Shown here piece after piece: positions 8,490 through 18,027 of a DNA stretch of 63,997 bases. Below the pieces are notes generated by a model that saw nothing but the letters and a program-made list of their open reading frames with translations, did no database searches and was not told where the DNA came from. Every line of letters begins with the position of its first letter. Position 1 is the first letter of the stretch. A program made the translations under genes and the position numbers. Source of the DNA: Halocatena marina (GTDB taxonomy: Archaea; Halobacteriota; Halobacteria; Halobacteriales; Haloarculaceae); contig NZ_JALLPK010000005.1 of assembly GCF_023276375.1 (NCBI RefSeq), forward strand, positions 1 to 63,997, written 5' to 3'.

Positions 8490-9011
8490 CCGTTCAACCA
8501 CCGCTGAAGAAGCATTCTGACGGTATAAGTGTTGCACACGACTATCCTATCATACGCCATCTTCTACCCGTGGCTTCTATTTCGAACCACCGTACGTGTA
8601 CAGTGGGATGGCATGGATAACAGCAGACAGCGGACTACCGACAATACTACCCTGAAAAGTGTTTGTTGCCGAGAATATCAAACAGAGGCACAAATTCTTA
8701 GGAAATATACAGTCAGAATGACAGTTGACCCGTTCTTTGGCGTATCGGGACTTTGTTTTCCTGTTTTCAGTCCGATAGTGATTAGGATTCGGTCCATAGA
8801 GTCCGCTAGTTGCACATCTGTAGTTCGGTTTCAAAATCACAAATCGCTTCAAGAGATTCGTGACTGACTGTCGTCAGCAGAACTGACCGCTTGGAAATGG
8901 ACTACAGAGCCTCAGTAGCACGATATACCGAGATCGAGGTAACGCTTGTTTACAGAGAAGGTATTGTCTTCTGGCCAGAATGTTCATCACGGCACGCTAG
9001 CATCGTCATGT
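8490..9011. other. Divergent promoter region
   Basis: This gene-free stretch separates the minus-strand DHFR-like gene from the plus-strand lipoprotein gene. A TATA-like stretch lies roughly 35-40 bp before the DHFR-like start (around 8525). The short frames here show no recognisable protein. Confidence 0.35.
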
Positions 9012-9983
9012 ATGAGTCGGCGCGTACCCCTGTCGCTTGGTCTTGTCTGTCTGCTCGTACTGGCTGGCTGCAGCGGGTTCGGCGGATCGTTGAGGACGTC
9101 GCCCTCGCCCACCATCTCACCAGCTGACGTCCCAACTGATCGGACACCAACGACGCCACAGAACCAACTTGCACCAGGCGTACTTCCGTCTGGTGTCTAC
9201 AATGCGAGCGCACTCGCTGCTGCCCACAACCGGACCCTTACGAACACTTCGTTCACAATACGTACAAACGTGACGGTGACCTCTCCCAACGGCACAGTCG
9301 TTACCTCATATCGGTCTGTCTCACGCATCAATACCACTCGACCGAGACGGGACGTCGGACAAACCCGATATCGAACCGCGCCAGTCTACGTGCAGGGGGT
9401 TCCCCCGGTCACTACTGAAACGTGGGCGGGCCCAAACGTCTCGCTGCAACGGTATACGTTCGCCAACAACACCACCGCGATTGAAGAACGTCACTGGCAA
9501 GCTAACACGGGTGCAGCATTCATCGAGACCAGCTTCAGAGACGCCCAGTCAACGGTACAGCGCGTTGGAGAACGTAACGGGACAGTGCTGTACCGCATCA
9601 CTGCTCCCATCTCGCCAAAGACATCTGTGCCGCTAATAGATAATGACACAGTCAATTCTTCCCAAACACTGCTCGTTGACGAACACGGTCTCGTTCATAA
9701 TCAACAGCTACAGTACTCAATTAGGGTGTCACGGAATTCGTCTAAGGAATCGGATACAACGATGCTCACCCGGCACATAAATTCCAGCTTCCTGAAGATC
9801 GGTACGTCGTCGGTCGAACAACCTGCTTGGGTGAAACAATGGAATTCGACGAACGAGACATCAACCAATTCACGCCTCGAGAGCATCATCTTCTATCGAT
9901 TCCCATCCTCGTCCGTGTCGATTTCGGGGAGCAGTGACTCGGGATTGAGCGTCGCTAACGCGAAGCGACCTCGTCAGACGTGA
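9012..9983 (+). CDS. Secreted lipoprotein, haloarchaeal type
   Basis: Starting at 9012 (MSRRVPLSLGLVCLLVLAGCSG) gives a 323-residue protein with a lipobox LAGC; the Cys at about residue 20 should be lipid-anchored outside the membrane. The mature part is Thr/Ser/Asn-rich with many N-x-S/T sites and reads as a beta-rich domain. The general form (a domain beginning with ALAAAHNRTLTNTSFT) matches a family of haloarchaeal surface lipoproteins of unknown function. A longer frame from 8946 adds 22 residues and would spoil the signal. Confidence 0.75.
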   Translation: MSRRVPLSLGLVCLLVLAGCSGFGGSLRTSPSPTISPADVPTDRTPTTPQNQLAPGVLPSGVYNASALAAAHNRTLTNTSFTIRTNVTVTSPNGTVVTSYRSVSRINTTRPRRDVGQTRYRTAPVYVQGVPPVTTETWAGPNVSLQRYTFANNTTAIEERHWQANTGAAFIETSFRDAQSTVQRVGERNGTVLYRITAPISPKTSVPLIDNDTVNSSQTLLVDEHGLVHNQQLQYSIRVSRNSSKESDTTMLTRHINSSFLKIGTSSVEQPAWVKQWNSTNETSTNSRLESIIFYRFPSSSVSISGSSDSGLSVANAKRPRQT

Positions 9984-10265
9984 TCATCTGGTGGCTCGGA
10001 TCGATCTCCGACACTAAGCCAGAGAATGCCAGTACCGTCCGAAAGGCACACGTCTGAAACCACTCGGTCAGACTGGCTAGATTATGAAACCATCGCCCTA
10101 TTACAACATTCAACAGCAGATGTTATCTGTCAGTTAAATTTTTACCCCATTTTCTTCGAGTACAATTATGAATATTATCCAGTGCGATGTTCAAGGTACC
10201 GTCCGTTGGTCCGTGCTTCGTCAGACTCGCGATTGGCGAACATTCATCTCACGACGAGCGACCAC

Positions 10266-11123
10266 ATGTCTGAGGTGGTATTGATGCCGTCATTCATTAG
10301 CCGGCTTGCAGACGGGTGGAACGGCATGAAAGCGCATCTCCCGCTTGCGCTTGTGCCAGTGATTACGGCAGTACTCAATACGGATGCGATCACCAATGCA
10401 CTCGCCGTTGATGGGTGGTACGTTGGCTTACGGCTCGGGTTGCCTGCCACAATCGTTGATCTCTGGCAGTTCGTGAGCGTTCCTACTAACGGTATGAATA
10501 TCGGTCTAATAGGCCCCGACACATTTCCTCTTGTGCTCTTTGTACTGCCGTTCGCCCTTGTTATCCGTGCCGGGTTGGCCGCTGGGTATTTCGGAAGCAT
10601 TCATGATGCCCTCGAAACCAGTTCGTATGCCTTCGTGGCGAATAGCCGTCGATACTTCGTTCCATTCTTGCTGTACACGCTTATCTCGATCCTTTTCTTG
10701 CTTCCACTCGTTCTGTTGGGAGGGGACGAGACGTCTGGAGTACTCGGATTAATTGTCGTCGTTCTGCTCCCCATCAGTTTCGGTCTCATGTATCTCTTCT
10801 ATGCGACACCATACCTCATCGTCCTCAGAGAGACCGATCTCGTGACAGCACTTCAAGCCTCCTCTACGCTCGCTCTCACTGGTGGCCCCTATCTGCATTT
10901 CGCAGTCGGATTTGCGGCATTCGTTTTCCTTAGTTCAGTACTTGTCACTGTTATTGTCGTGAATCTCGGTTCCGTTGGTATTGCGATTGGTGTAGTCACC
11001 GTGGCCCCTATCGGACTCACAGCCAATATGACCGCGATGCGGTTCATCGCCGACATTGATCCCGAATCGCCATCACTCGGAGCATGGAGCGTAGATACTG
11101 CTACTTCCGATGGCTCGTCGTGA
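10266..11123 (+). CDS. Polytopic membrane protein of unknown function
   Basis: From the ATG at 10266 this is a 285-residue protein with about six membrane segments and Gly/Val/Leu-rich helices. The frame is open back to 10026, but the upstream residues are not membrane-like and lack a signal, so the internal start is preferred. A second ATG at 10284 is possible. The layout resembles haloarchaeal membrane proteins adjacent to lipoproteins; function is unknown. Its 3' end overlaps the convergent ATPase gene by 23 bp. Confidence 0.65.
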   Translation: MSEVVLMPSFISRLADGWNGMKAHLPLALVPVITAVLNTDAITNALAVDGWYVGLRLGLPATIVDLWQFVSVPTNGMNIGLIGPDTFPLVLFVLPFALVIRAGLAAGYFGSIHDALETSSYAFVANSRRYFVPFLLYTLISILFLLPLVLLGGDETSGVLGLIVVVLLPISFGLMYLFYATPYLIVLRETDLVTALQASSTLALTGGPYLHFAVGFAAFVFLSSVLVTVIVVNLGSVGIAIGVVTVAPIGLTANMTAMRFIADIDPESPSLGAWSVDTATSDGSS

Positions 11124-12516
11124 GGCCAGCGACGATCTCATCCGGCGTGAATAGCGTAACCGCATCACGCCTTTCCGCAAGTTGTTTGAGATCCTCCGAG
11201 AATCCGGAGCGACAGAAACAGCAGTAGTGATACGTGGGATCACTATCATCAGGTGGTGTCCACTCGATGGTAGCTGCTGTCCGCTCAAGCCGTGCAAGAT
11301 CGCCTTCGGTCATATGACGAGATGTGTACTTACACTCGCCAGCGACGATTGTGCCATCGTCAGCGAGTCCAACGACATCCAATTCATGCTGTTTGTGCCA
11401 CCAGTATCCAATTCCATGGTAGGTTTTCGGAATAAGCTGTGGGAGCGCACGTTGACAGGCGCTCTCAAAGAGTGCGCCCATGTAGTCGGTGAATTCCGGA
11501 GCAACGAGTTGTTCGTACGCCGTTTCACCGAGTTGAGCGATCTTGCCTTCTTGGCCGTAGACGAAGCGAAACCAAAACCGAAAGAGTGGTTCACTCAACC
11601 GATAGCGACTTTTCCGAGTGGCATTCGGATTCTCGGTGACTGGGATATCACGGACGACAAGGCGGAGCCGCCGAAGCTTCGTCAGATACGATCCGAGACT
11701 GTTTGAGTCAACTCCGGCAAAGCCTGCGATTTCATTTGCTTCGCGTTTCCCCTGCGCGAGGGCCCGAAGAATGGTGTAGTAGGTCTGTGGCTCGCGAATG
11801 CCAAACTCCGTTCGTACGAGAAACTCGGGTTCGTTATGTAACACACCGTGTTCCGAGAGAATGAGCGACTGGATGTTCTCGGCTAACGAGTCTGTCCGAT
11901 CGATTGCACGGAGGTAATAGGGCGTCCCGCCGAAGACGCCCCACGACTGTAGAATCGTATCCGCATCATCAGCCGGATAGAAGTGGACAGCATCACCAAC
12001 CTGAAGTGGTGGAAGATCGATCGAATGAGTTCGGCGTCCGTAGAGTGGACTGCCGCCTCCGAGAACCTTCTCCTCCATAATACTGATCGACGATCCGACG
12101 AGAACGAGTGTCATCGACGTCTCCTCTAAGTCAGTGTCCCAGACACGTTGAATCTTCGAAGGAAGCGCGTCATCTGATTGGATGAGGTACGGAAACTCGT
12201 CAAGGATAACTACCGCGTCTTCTCGCCCAAGCGCTCGCAGGAGTGGCTCCCAGTCGTGGCGAATATCCACGACGTGTGGATACGTTTCGCTAGCTGCGGT
12301 CACAAAATCCGCGAGTTGCACGTCCGGCGTTTCCTCAGTCGCCTGCCAGTAGACCGCATCATCACGATTACGGATAGACTCACGCACGAGTGCGCTCTTG
12401 CCCAGTCGGCGGCGGCCATACATCACGATACAGTCTGCTCGGTTGCGTTCGTAGCGAGAGCGAAGCTCGTCGAGGTGATTTTCGCGATTGACGAACGTCC
12501 AGTCGGTGTTGACCAT
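11101..12516 (-). CDS. Archaeal ATPase with DUF234-like nuclease domain
   Basis: This 471-residue protein has Walker A GRRRLGKS (34-41) and Walker B AVVILDEFPYL (101-111), as in the archaeal ATPase family. A winged helix follows (about residues 255-310, EANEIAGFAGVDSNSLGSYL). The C-terminal part resembles DUF234, a PD-(D/E)xK-type fold: an acidic E-L-D-V near 395 and GECKY near 411 are the expected active-site residues. Proteins of this family occur in many archaea, often on mobile DNA, and their role is unknown; defence or DNA processing are possibilities. Two tandem 15-bp repeats precede it. Confidence 0.85.
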   Translation of the reverse strand: MVNTDWTFVNRENHLDELRSRYERNRADCIVMYGRRRLGKSALVRESIRNRDDAVYWQATEETPDVQLADFVTAASETYPHVVDIRHDWEPLLRALGREDAVVILDEFPYLIQSDDALPSKIQRVWDTDLEETSMTLVLVGSSISIMEEKVLGGGSPLYGRRTHSIDLPPLQVGDAVHFYPADDADTILQSWGVFGGTPYYLRAIDRTDSLAENIQSLILSEHGVLHNEPEFLVRTEFGIREPQTYYTILRALAQGKREANEIAGFAGVDSNSLGSYLTKLRRLRLVVRDIPVTENPNATRKSRYRLSEPLFRFWFRFVYGQEGKIAQLGETAYEQLVAPEFTDYMGALFESACQRALPQLIPKTYHGIGYWWHKQHELDVVGLADDGTIVAGECKYTSRHMTEGDLARLERTAATIEWTPPDDSDPTYHYCCFCRSGFSEDLKQLAERRDAVTLFTPDEIVAGLTTSHRK

Positions 12517-12558
12517 ATAGTGATCTACACACGCATCAGATAAAGTGTACCCGATAGC

Positions 12559-12603
12559 AAAATCGTGATTTTACTAATTACGATTTTACTAATTACGATT
12601 TTT
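12559..12603. repeat. Tandem 15-bp repeats upstream of the ATPase gene
   Basis: The unit CGATTTTACTAATTA occurs at 12566-12580 (first base T) and 12581-12595, followed by CGATTTTT at 12596-12603. The block lies 50-87 bp before the ATPase start at 12516, upstream of a TATA-like ACTTTATCT on that strand. This is a likely binding site for a regulator, perhaps the ATPase's own winged helix. Confidence 0.6.
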
Positions 12604-12958
12604 GAGCTGGCTCGCTCCCGAACCGACCTGTGAGTCATTCGTCTCGGAAGCATATGCACGCGTCTTCACACCGACGGGACTGAAGCGTCCCCGGGTCTGC
12701 CCGCATTGTCCAGACAAACTCCGTGACGGCGCAGAGATCCGACACGCGCGCGCGCCGCGCACGAACTGAGGGTGCACTTCGAGCTGTCGGAAATCGTCGG
12801 ACGCACGCCACCGTTGAGATCACTGCTAAGAAAGATCGCTATTTCCACGATGCGCTTTCGGTCGTCAAACAGGGTCGTCCAACTGCGGCTCCGAACCCCG
12901 CACTGCACGAATGGGCGGTGATATATCTGGCAGCCTAAGAGTGATCAGGTCTGCGTCG
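12604..12958. other. GC-rich stretch with no clear gene
   Basis: Several overlapping frames exist on both strands, including a run of alternating CG near 12750. None gives a protein I recognise. The end of a plus-strand frame (RYFHDALSVVKQGRPTAAPNP, stop at 12938) looks somewhat protein-like, so this may be a gene remnant. Confidence 0.3.
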
Positions 12959-13495
12959 TCAGTCGTGCTCGGGCCTGAATGACCACGAGGACGCAGGACC
13001 GTACAGTCGATCGTCGGTCTCATCAGCATACGGCATCCGATCGGGTGCTTCGAGGAGTTCGAGATACAACCCCCATTCCACCCGACAGAAGACGTACGTG
13101 AGACTCTCTGTCGGTCCGTCATCATTTGTCTGAGGAGCATCAAGCACCGTGGCGTCGTCACGGCCAGCCAATCGGTCCACTGCCGTGTCGATCTCTTCGA
13201 CGTGGAGTCTGAGATGCATCCCCCCGAGATCGGAGTTCTTTGTTGGGGTCTCGTCTTTATCAGGCGCGTCCCATTCGAACAGTTCGAAATTCGTCGTCGG
13301 ACCGCATCGCAACATCGCAAGGGACGCCGTTGTGTCCGGGTGCACGTCGAGACAACGTTCCATCGAGTCACCATCAGAATCGCCGAATGGGTCTTTTCGG
13401 TACAGTTCTTCACAGTCGAGGACATCGACGAAGAACGCAACGGCGTCGAGGTCCGGAACGGTCAGCCCCATGTGATGAACGTTGCGTGCCGTCAA
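12959..13495 (-). CDS. VOC family (glyoxalase/dioxygenase fold) protein
   Basis: This 178-residue protein begins with VHHMGLTVPDLDAVAFFVDVL, the typical first half of the vicinal oxygen chelate fold. The second half has GMHLRLHVEEIDTAVDRL and ends with GLYLELLEAP. Candidate metal ligands are the His of HHMG, Glu of NFELFEW, His of GMHLRLH and Glu of LYLELLE. Such proteins act as glyoxalases, dioxygenases or resistance proteins; the substrate cannot be told. It is a single gene between two decayed stretches. Confidence 0.85.
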   Translation of the reverse strand: MTARNVHHMGLTVPDLDAVAFFVDVLDCEELYRKDPFGDSDGDSMERCLDVHPDTTASLAMLRCGPTTNFELFEWDAPDKDETPTKNSDLGGMHLRLHVEEIDTAVDRLAGRDDATVLDAPQTNDDGPTESLTYVFCRVEWGLYLELLEAPDRMPYADETDDRLYGPASSWSFRPEHD

Positions 13496-13518
13496 CGGGT
13501 GGCTGGATGTCGGTCGTG

Positions 13519-13746
13519 TTACGCTGGTCGGTCGCCGTTGTTGTTCTCTCTGTTATCGACACTATTCTCACCCGTCCGAATCAGTTCGACTGCATCTTGT
13601 GCGAAGATACTCACGAATGGCAAATCGAACTCGGATCGGATCGATCGGCAGATCCGGACAGAGCGTCGTTTTGCGCGGAACGCTCGCCCCGAGTCGTAGC
13701 CAGAATCATCGAGCGTCACATCGCATTCCGAGAGCGCAAATTCGTG
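13519..13746 (-). pseudogene. Possible gene remnant
   Basis: A minus-strand frame reads ENRLTARQAHEFALSECDV, then TLDDSGYDSGRAFRAKRRS and FDLPFVSIFAQDAVELIR, which is protein-like. No ordinary start codon precedes it, and an in-frame stop lies just upstream. A neighbouring frame upstream (ETERIDVLAEREPLLRIAS) could be its original N-terminus separated by a frameshift. I do not recognise the family; the two pieces together would fit a small regulator of about 90 residues. Confidence 0.35.
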
Positions 13747-13890
13747 CGCTTGGCGTGCTGTGAGACGGTTCTCAACTCGCTATTCGCAAAAGCGGCTCAC
13801 GCTCCGCCAACACGTCTATCCGTTCTGTCTCAAAGTGAAGATGACGACTGTGTACTGCCTGAATTAATGATGTGAACAGTATGCAGGATG

Positions 13891-15840
13891 TCAATCATCT
13901 CTTCGCCTTGCAATGGTCCCCATGGTTTCGTAACCAACGGCTACTGTCCCAGCAATTGCGACACCCAGTGCACCGAATCGTAAGAATCTCGTGAAGTCGG
14001 ATCCCGTCGGTTGCTGTTGATGCTGAGTGTGGTCCATCTGATCGGTACTACTGTTGGTCGAAGAGACGTTGATCGTATGATGGTCGCTCACGTACGTCCC
14101 ATTGATCCAAGTATTGACTCGGAGTTCCCACGTGCCGTTCCGTGGGATCATTCCTACTGTCGAATACATACCATGACCGGTCCGATTGAGCTCCATCTGC
14201 GGCAATGATGTGTCCTGTTCTGATTGCTGCAATAGAATCGTTACCGGTTCGTCAGCGGAGACTCGCTCACCGTCCTGCGTGAGTTGAATGTCGAAGACGT
14301 TAGGGCCCACCTGTCCTGGGACTACTCGTAGCGTGGCTGTTACATTGTTCGTGACCGACTCGTAGACGATCTCGTTCGTCGACTCGTCTTGGTCGATCGC
14401 ATTCGCTGCCGTCGGAATCGATGTTATTACACCGGAGAGCAGCACGACGACGACTAAAATGACCAGTTCGATTCGTACGGCGCGGACGAATGTCTGGACG
14501 ACCTCACAGGCCGAGGAAGTACTGTGAAAGCCCGGAGTCGGTAACGGTACGAACATCGCTCGGACGATGCTACGATCCTCGTGTCGGTGCTTTGGTGTGC
14601 GCAGACGTCGATGGAGAATGAATCGATTGAATCCGCCCAGTCCGATTGCGACGAGGACAAGAGCAACTTTAACTGAGAGCGTACTTCCATAACGCGTCGC
14701 GCTCAGTGAGTTCACGGTCGGGACGTGCCAGGCCGCGATTGTGAGCCCGGTTGCAACCGATATCGTCACTCCCGCGGTTGCCAGAACTGTGAAGCGACGA
14801 ATGAGCTGCGCCGCTAGCTGAGCTACATCGTCACTCACACGATGCAGGAGAGTCGGAACGACCATCGCCAGAACGACGAGCCCGCCTATCCAGAGTGCAG
14901 CACCGAGCAAGTGAGCGAAATCAGCGACAATCCCCACGACTCCGTCAGTCACGGCTGCCGAATGGCTCGTCCAACTAACCGTCGCTTGCATGAGGAGGCC
15001 GCCAGCGACAACTGCTCCGAGCCAGTCGCGGGTCGAGAGCCGCTCGTTCTGCACCATACCGAACACCGTAACGAGCCCGAGGAATATCGCCACGCCGGTT
15101 TGGACAAGCCATGCGTGACCTAGGGCTGTCGAGGCAAACTGCTGGAGTACGTCGATGGACAGCGATTCCGTTGCCGTCATTCGAATGACGGCGAGCGCAG
15201 TCGTCGACAGGAGTACTGCGAGAATCCCGCCCCCGACGAGATAACGAGTCTTCCGATCGATAGCCGCGGTGTCGACGTTTCGTTTCCGGGCGAGCGGGTA
15301 CACCGCAAATCCGAGCGTCAGTGGAGCCCCTACAAGGACAATCAATGCTCCGAGTAATCCCGTTCTGAACACGGGCTCGATGGGGTTTACTGACGGGTCG
15401 TCATCATCCCTCGCATAGGTGCTCAGGAGTTGCTCACGTGTCGGCAGTTCATCGCCGACAGCGAAGAAAAACGATCCGCTCGTCGTATGACCGTCTGCTG
15501 CCAACACTTCCCACTTCACGATGTACGTCCCATTCTCGACACCGTCGAGTGGGACGTGGACAACTGACTGATCATTGGAATCGACACGGAAACCGTCGTC
15601 AACGCGGTCACCGCTGGCAGACTCGACCGAAATCTCCGCCTGTTGGACGCCTTCCGTATACTGGAGCGTGAGTTCATCCGGCGTCTCTGCGATTTGCTCG
15701 CCGTTGCCGGGTGTGGACTCGGCAAGGCTCGCATGGGCGCTCACGATCGGGACGGAGACCAGCCCGATCACGACGGCAACGAGGACCACAGTCCCAAAGA
15801 TGCGTTGACCGGCGATACGACGAGGGAGACGAAGCGTCAT
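13891..15840 (-). CDS. CopC-CopD fusion, copper homeostasis membrane protein
   Basis: This 649-residue protein starts with a signal segment ending at SAHA, so the mature N-terminus carries the His of the CopC copper site (HASLAESTPGNGEQI). The CopC domain spans about residues 35-130 and ends with HTTSGSFFFAVGD. About eight to nine membrane segments of the CopD type follow (residues 160-470). A C-terminal extracytoplasmic domain (about 490-610) and a last helix complete it. CopC binds copper outside the membrane and CopD is linked to uptake. It follows the beta-propeller gene by 21 bp and is probably in one operon with it. Confidence 0.88.
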   Translation of the reverse strand: MTLRLPRRIAGQRIFGTVVLVAVVIGLVSVPIVSAHASLAESTPGNGEQIAETPDELTLQYTEGVQQAEISVESASGDRVDDGFRVDSNDQSVVHVPLDGVENGTYIVKWEVLAADGHTTSGSFFFAVGDELPTREQLLSTYARDDDDPSVNPIEPVFRTGLLGALIVLVGAPLTLGFAVYPLARKRNVDTAAIDRKTRYLVGGGILAVLLSTTALAVIRMTATESLSIDVLQQFASTALGHAWLVQTGVAIFLGLVTVFGMVQNERLSTRDWLGAVVAGGLLMQATVSWTSHSAAVTDGVVGIVADFAHLLGAALWIGGLVVLAMVVPTLLHRVSDDVAQLAAQLIRRFTVLATAGVTISVATGLTIAAWHVPTVNSLSATRYGSTLSVKVALVLVAIGLGGFNRFILHRRLRTPKHRHEDRSIVRAMFVPLPTPGFHSTSSACEVVQTFVRAVRIELVILVVVVLLSGVITSIPTAANAIDQDESTNEIVYESVTNNVTATLRVVPGQVGPNVFDIQLTQDGERVSADEPVTILLQQSEQDTSLPQMELNRTGHGMYSTVGMIPRNGTWELRVNTWINGTYVSDHHTINVSSTNSSTDQMDHTQHQQQPTGSDFTRFLRFGALGVAIAGTVAVGYETMGTIARRRDD

Positions 15841-15861
15841 TGAACCGTAAGATAGAGAGAG

Positions 15862-17100
15862 TTACTTGAAGCTCCCAACATACGCCACCTTCTCGGTACC
15901 CTCAGCCACCTCGACCTTTTTGTGAAGTTCGCGTGCCGACGCATCGACGATCGAGACGACGTTGTCGCCTGACGCCGGGGTAACGAACCAATCGTCGGCT
16001 GTGAGGCCACTTCGGTGGAGAAACGGTGCGTCTTCCGGACGATGGATGTCTCCTACCTCGACTGTATCGACGACTTCCAGTTGGTCGAAGTCCACGACGG
16101 CGGCCTTGGAGTTCTGCGTGTTCGCCGTAAAGCCGTAGACGGTGTCACCCTCTTCGTGAAAGAAAATCTTATCCGATCCTCCCTCAACCGAAATCTCTGC
16201 GACGAACTCTCCCTGTTCGGCGTCGAGGACGCTCACACCCTGCTCTTCGTGGACCCACACGACGTACTTGTCGTTCGGGGTGTTGAAGATTTGCCCCACT
16301 AAGTCGTAATGTGTCTCGACGGATCCCTTATCAGGGTTTACAACGGCCGTTCGCGCGTCGCCAGTACCCTCTACGTAGAGGCGGTTACTCACTGGGTTGT
16401 ACTTCTCGGCGTGCGTCCCGCCTTCATTGTGGGTTTCGATGAAACCGGTGTTCTCTTTCGCTTCCAGGTCGATGACGTGAATACCGGGATCGTTCGTATT
16501 CGTTGCGTAACCCGTGGTACCGAGCTGCTCGTGATATGCCAATTTCCCGTGAGCAGTGTTCTCCTGAGCGGCGATGACCTTATCTATCACTGACAGATCG
16601 GTCATGTCGATGATGTAGAAGGCCCCTTCTTCGTCCGAGTGCGTCCAGACTTCGTTGTTGAGCGGCTGGTAGATGTGAGCCGGATCCGGACCGACATCAA
16701 GGCGCGTCTCGATTTGCTGCTCTTCAGTGTTGATTACAATGACCTGCGCATTGGTCCCATCGTTGACAAAGAGCCGCCGGTTGTCCGGACGCAGGAGGGG
16801 ATCACCCCAGCCAGTGTCATCGAGGTCCTCGGTGATTTCGGCGACTACCTCGGCGTTCTGTGGTTCGATGATCGATATTCGACCGGAAGAGAATGAGTAA
16901 ATAACATTCTCCATCGTGCCATTGTTTTGTTGTTCGGTGGACGTCACGTTCTCATCAGTCGAAGTGTTTTCCGTTGATGTTTGGCCCTGATCCTGTCCGA
17001 GGTCATCGTCTGATTGGCCAGAACACCCTGCAAGGCTAACGATTGTTGCAGCAGTTGCTGTCGTGATAAACGTCCGACGAGAAATTCGATTCGCTGCCAT
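15862..17100 (-). CDS. Secreted YncE-like beta-propeller lipoprotein
   Basis: The start at 17098-17100 (MAANRISRRTFITTATAAT) gives 412 residues with a twin-arginine motif and a lipobox LAGC, so the folded protein is exported and lipid-anchored. An acidic Thr/Gln linker follows, then repeated blades containing IDMTDLSVIDKV, HVIDLEAKENTG and VVDFDQLEVVDTVEVG, typical of the 40-residue YVTN/YncE propeller. Its neighbour is copCD, so a role in copper handling at the surface is likely by context. The frame extends to 17190, but those residues do not form a signal. Confidence 0.85.
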   Translation of the reverse strand: MAANRISRRTFITTATAATIVSLAGCSGQSDDDLGQDQGQTSTENTSTDENVTSTEQQNNGTMENVIYSFSSGRISIIEPQNAEVVAEITEDLDDTGWGDPLLRPDNRRLFVNDGTNAQVIVINTEEQQIETRLDVGPDPAHIYQPLNNEVWTHSDEEGAFYIIDMTDLSVIDKVIAAQENTAHGKLAYHEQLGTTGYATNTNDPGIHVIDLEAKENTGFIETHNEGGTHAEKYNPVSNRLYVEGTGDARTAVVNPDKGSVETHYDLVGQIFNTPNDKYVVWVHEEQGVSVLDAEQGEFVAEISVEGGSDKIFFHEEGDTVYGFTANTQNSKAAVVDFDQLEVVDTVEVGDIHRPEDAPFLHRSGLTADDWFVTPASGDNVVSIVDASARELHKKVEVAEGTEKVAYVGSFK

Positions 17101-17353
17101 TGATGTCGTTCGACTCAATACGGGGTGTTTAAGTAGGCATTCTGGTCCAATAGCCGAATCGTACAGCCGAATCTCTAGCGTTTTTTCCACTATTCGAGTG
17201 GCGGATTGGAACTGATATTCCAGATAAGTGGTGAGGTGCGTGTGGAGAATCGAGGCGTTCCTTCGTAGTAGGGTTGGTTGGTGAGCACTGTAACACTCGC
17301 TTCGGTCGATCGTGTCCTAATGGACTGAGAGTTCGACCAATCTGGTATCGCGC

Positions 17354-17637
17354 TCAGAAGCCGTACAATCCGCGGAAGACGGCCTGAACTGCCGCCGAGA
17401 GCCCGCTCGGTTCGAGTTCGTCGAGTCGGTAGTAGCTCGCACTCATCTCGTCGGCCAATCGCCGAACGTGACCCATCCGAACCGGCCCCGTCTCCGCGTC
17501 GAAACAGATGACAGGAACGTCCTCGTTCCTGATTCGCGTCGTCTGATTCATGGCTGCCTGGATGGGCGATGTCTCAACACGGACGTAGTTCGACCGGCCG
17601 TCGGTGACGAGGACGAGGAGCGTCGTTCGCCCGCTCT
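17354..17637 (-). pseudogene. Remnant of a VWA-domain (magnesium chelatase-like) protein
   Basis: On the minus strand the frame reads GRTTLLVLVTDGRSNYVRVE, then VPVICFDAETGPVRMGHVRRLADE and YYRLDELEPSGL. This is the C-terminal end of the von Willebrand A domain found in ChlD/cobalt chelatase-like proteins. The N-terminal part, with the MIDAS DxSxS motif and the AAA+ domain, is missing, and an in-frame stop lies just upstream. It is a truncated gene piece, probably non-functional. Confidence 0.7.
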
Positions 17638-18027
17638 GTCAAATGTGAGGGATCGTTTACGTGGACGGCGTCCGAATCATCCTCGATCGTGAAGTACTGC
17701 TGTGATCTGCATTCCAGCCACGGTGAACGGGATGTCATCGTCGTCGAGTGACCCCGCTTGCGGAATGGACGCCGCTGCTTGGTCACCAGAAACAGACCAC
17801 CCCCAACCGACGACAATGCCCACTGTCTCACGGAGTTAGTCGATGGCTGACGACACAGCGTCCTGGAGCTCAAGACAGTCCTGGATGCACTCGGTGATCC
17901 CGAGTGCCGGGCTCTCTATGTAATCCCAACAAAACCATGCGAGTTTCGTCTAGACATCTTATCTGCCCATCATCACGTGCCATAAGAACATAATAAATTA
18001 TTGAGGGTCAGGTGCCATTATCAAATA
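17638..18027. other. Decayed region between a VWA remnant and a secreted protein gene
   Basis: A minus-strand frame (about 17680-17825) reads VGIVVGWGWSVSGDQAAASIPQAG and FTVAGMQITAVLHDRG before a stop, and appears to be part of an unrelated degraded gene. Near 17880 the plus strand has LKTVLDALGDPECRALYVIP, resembling the start of a haloarchaeal HTH domain. Neither is complete. Confidence 0.4.
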
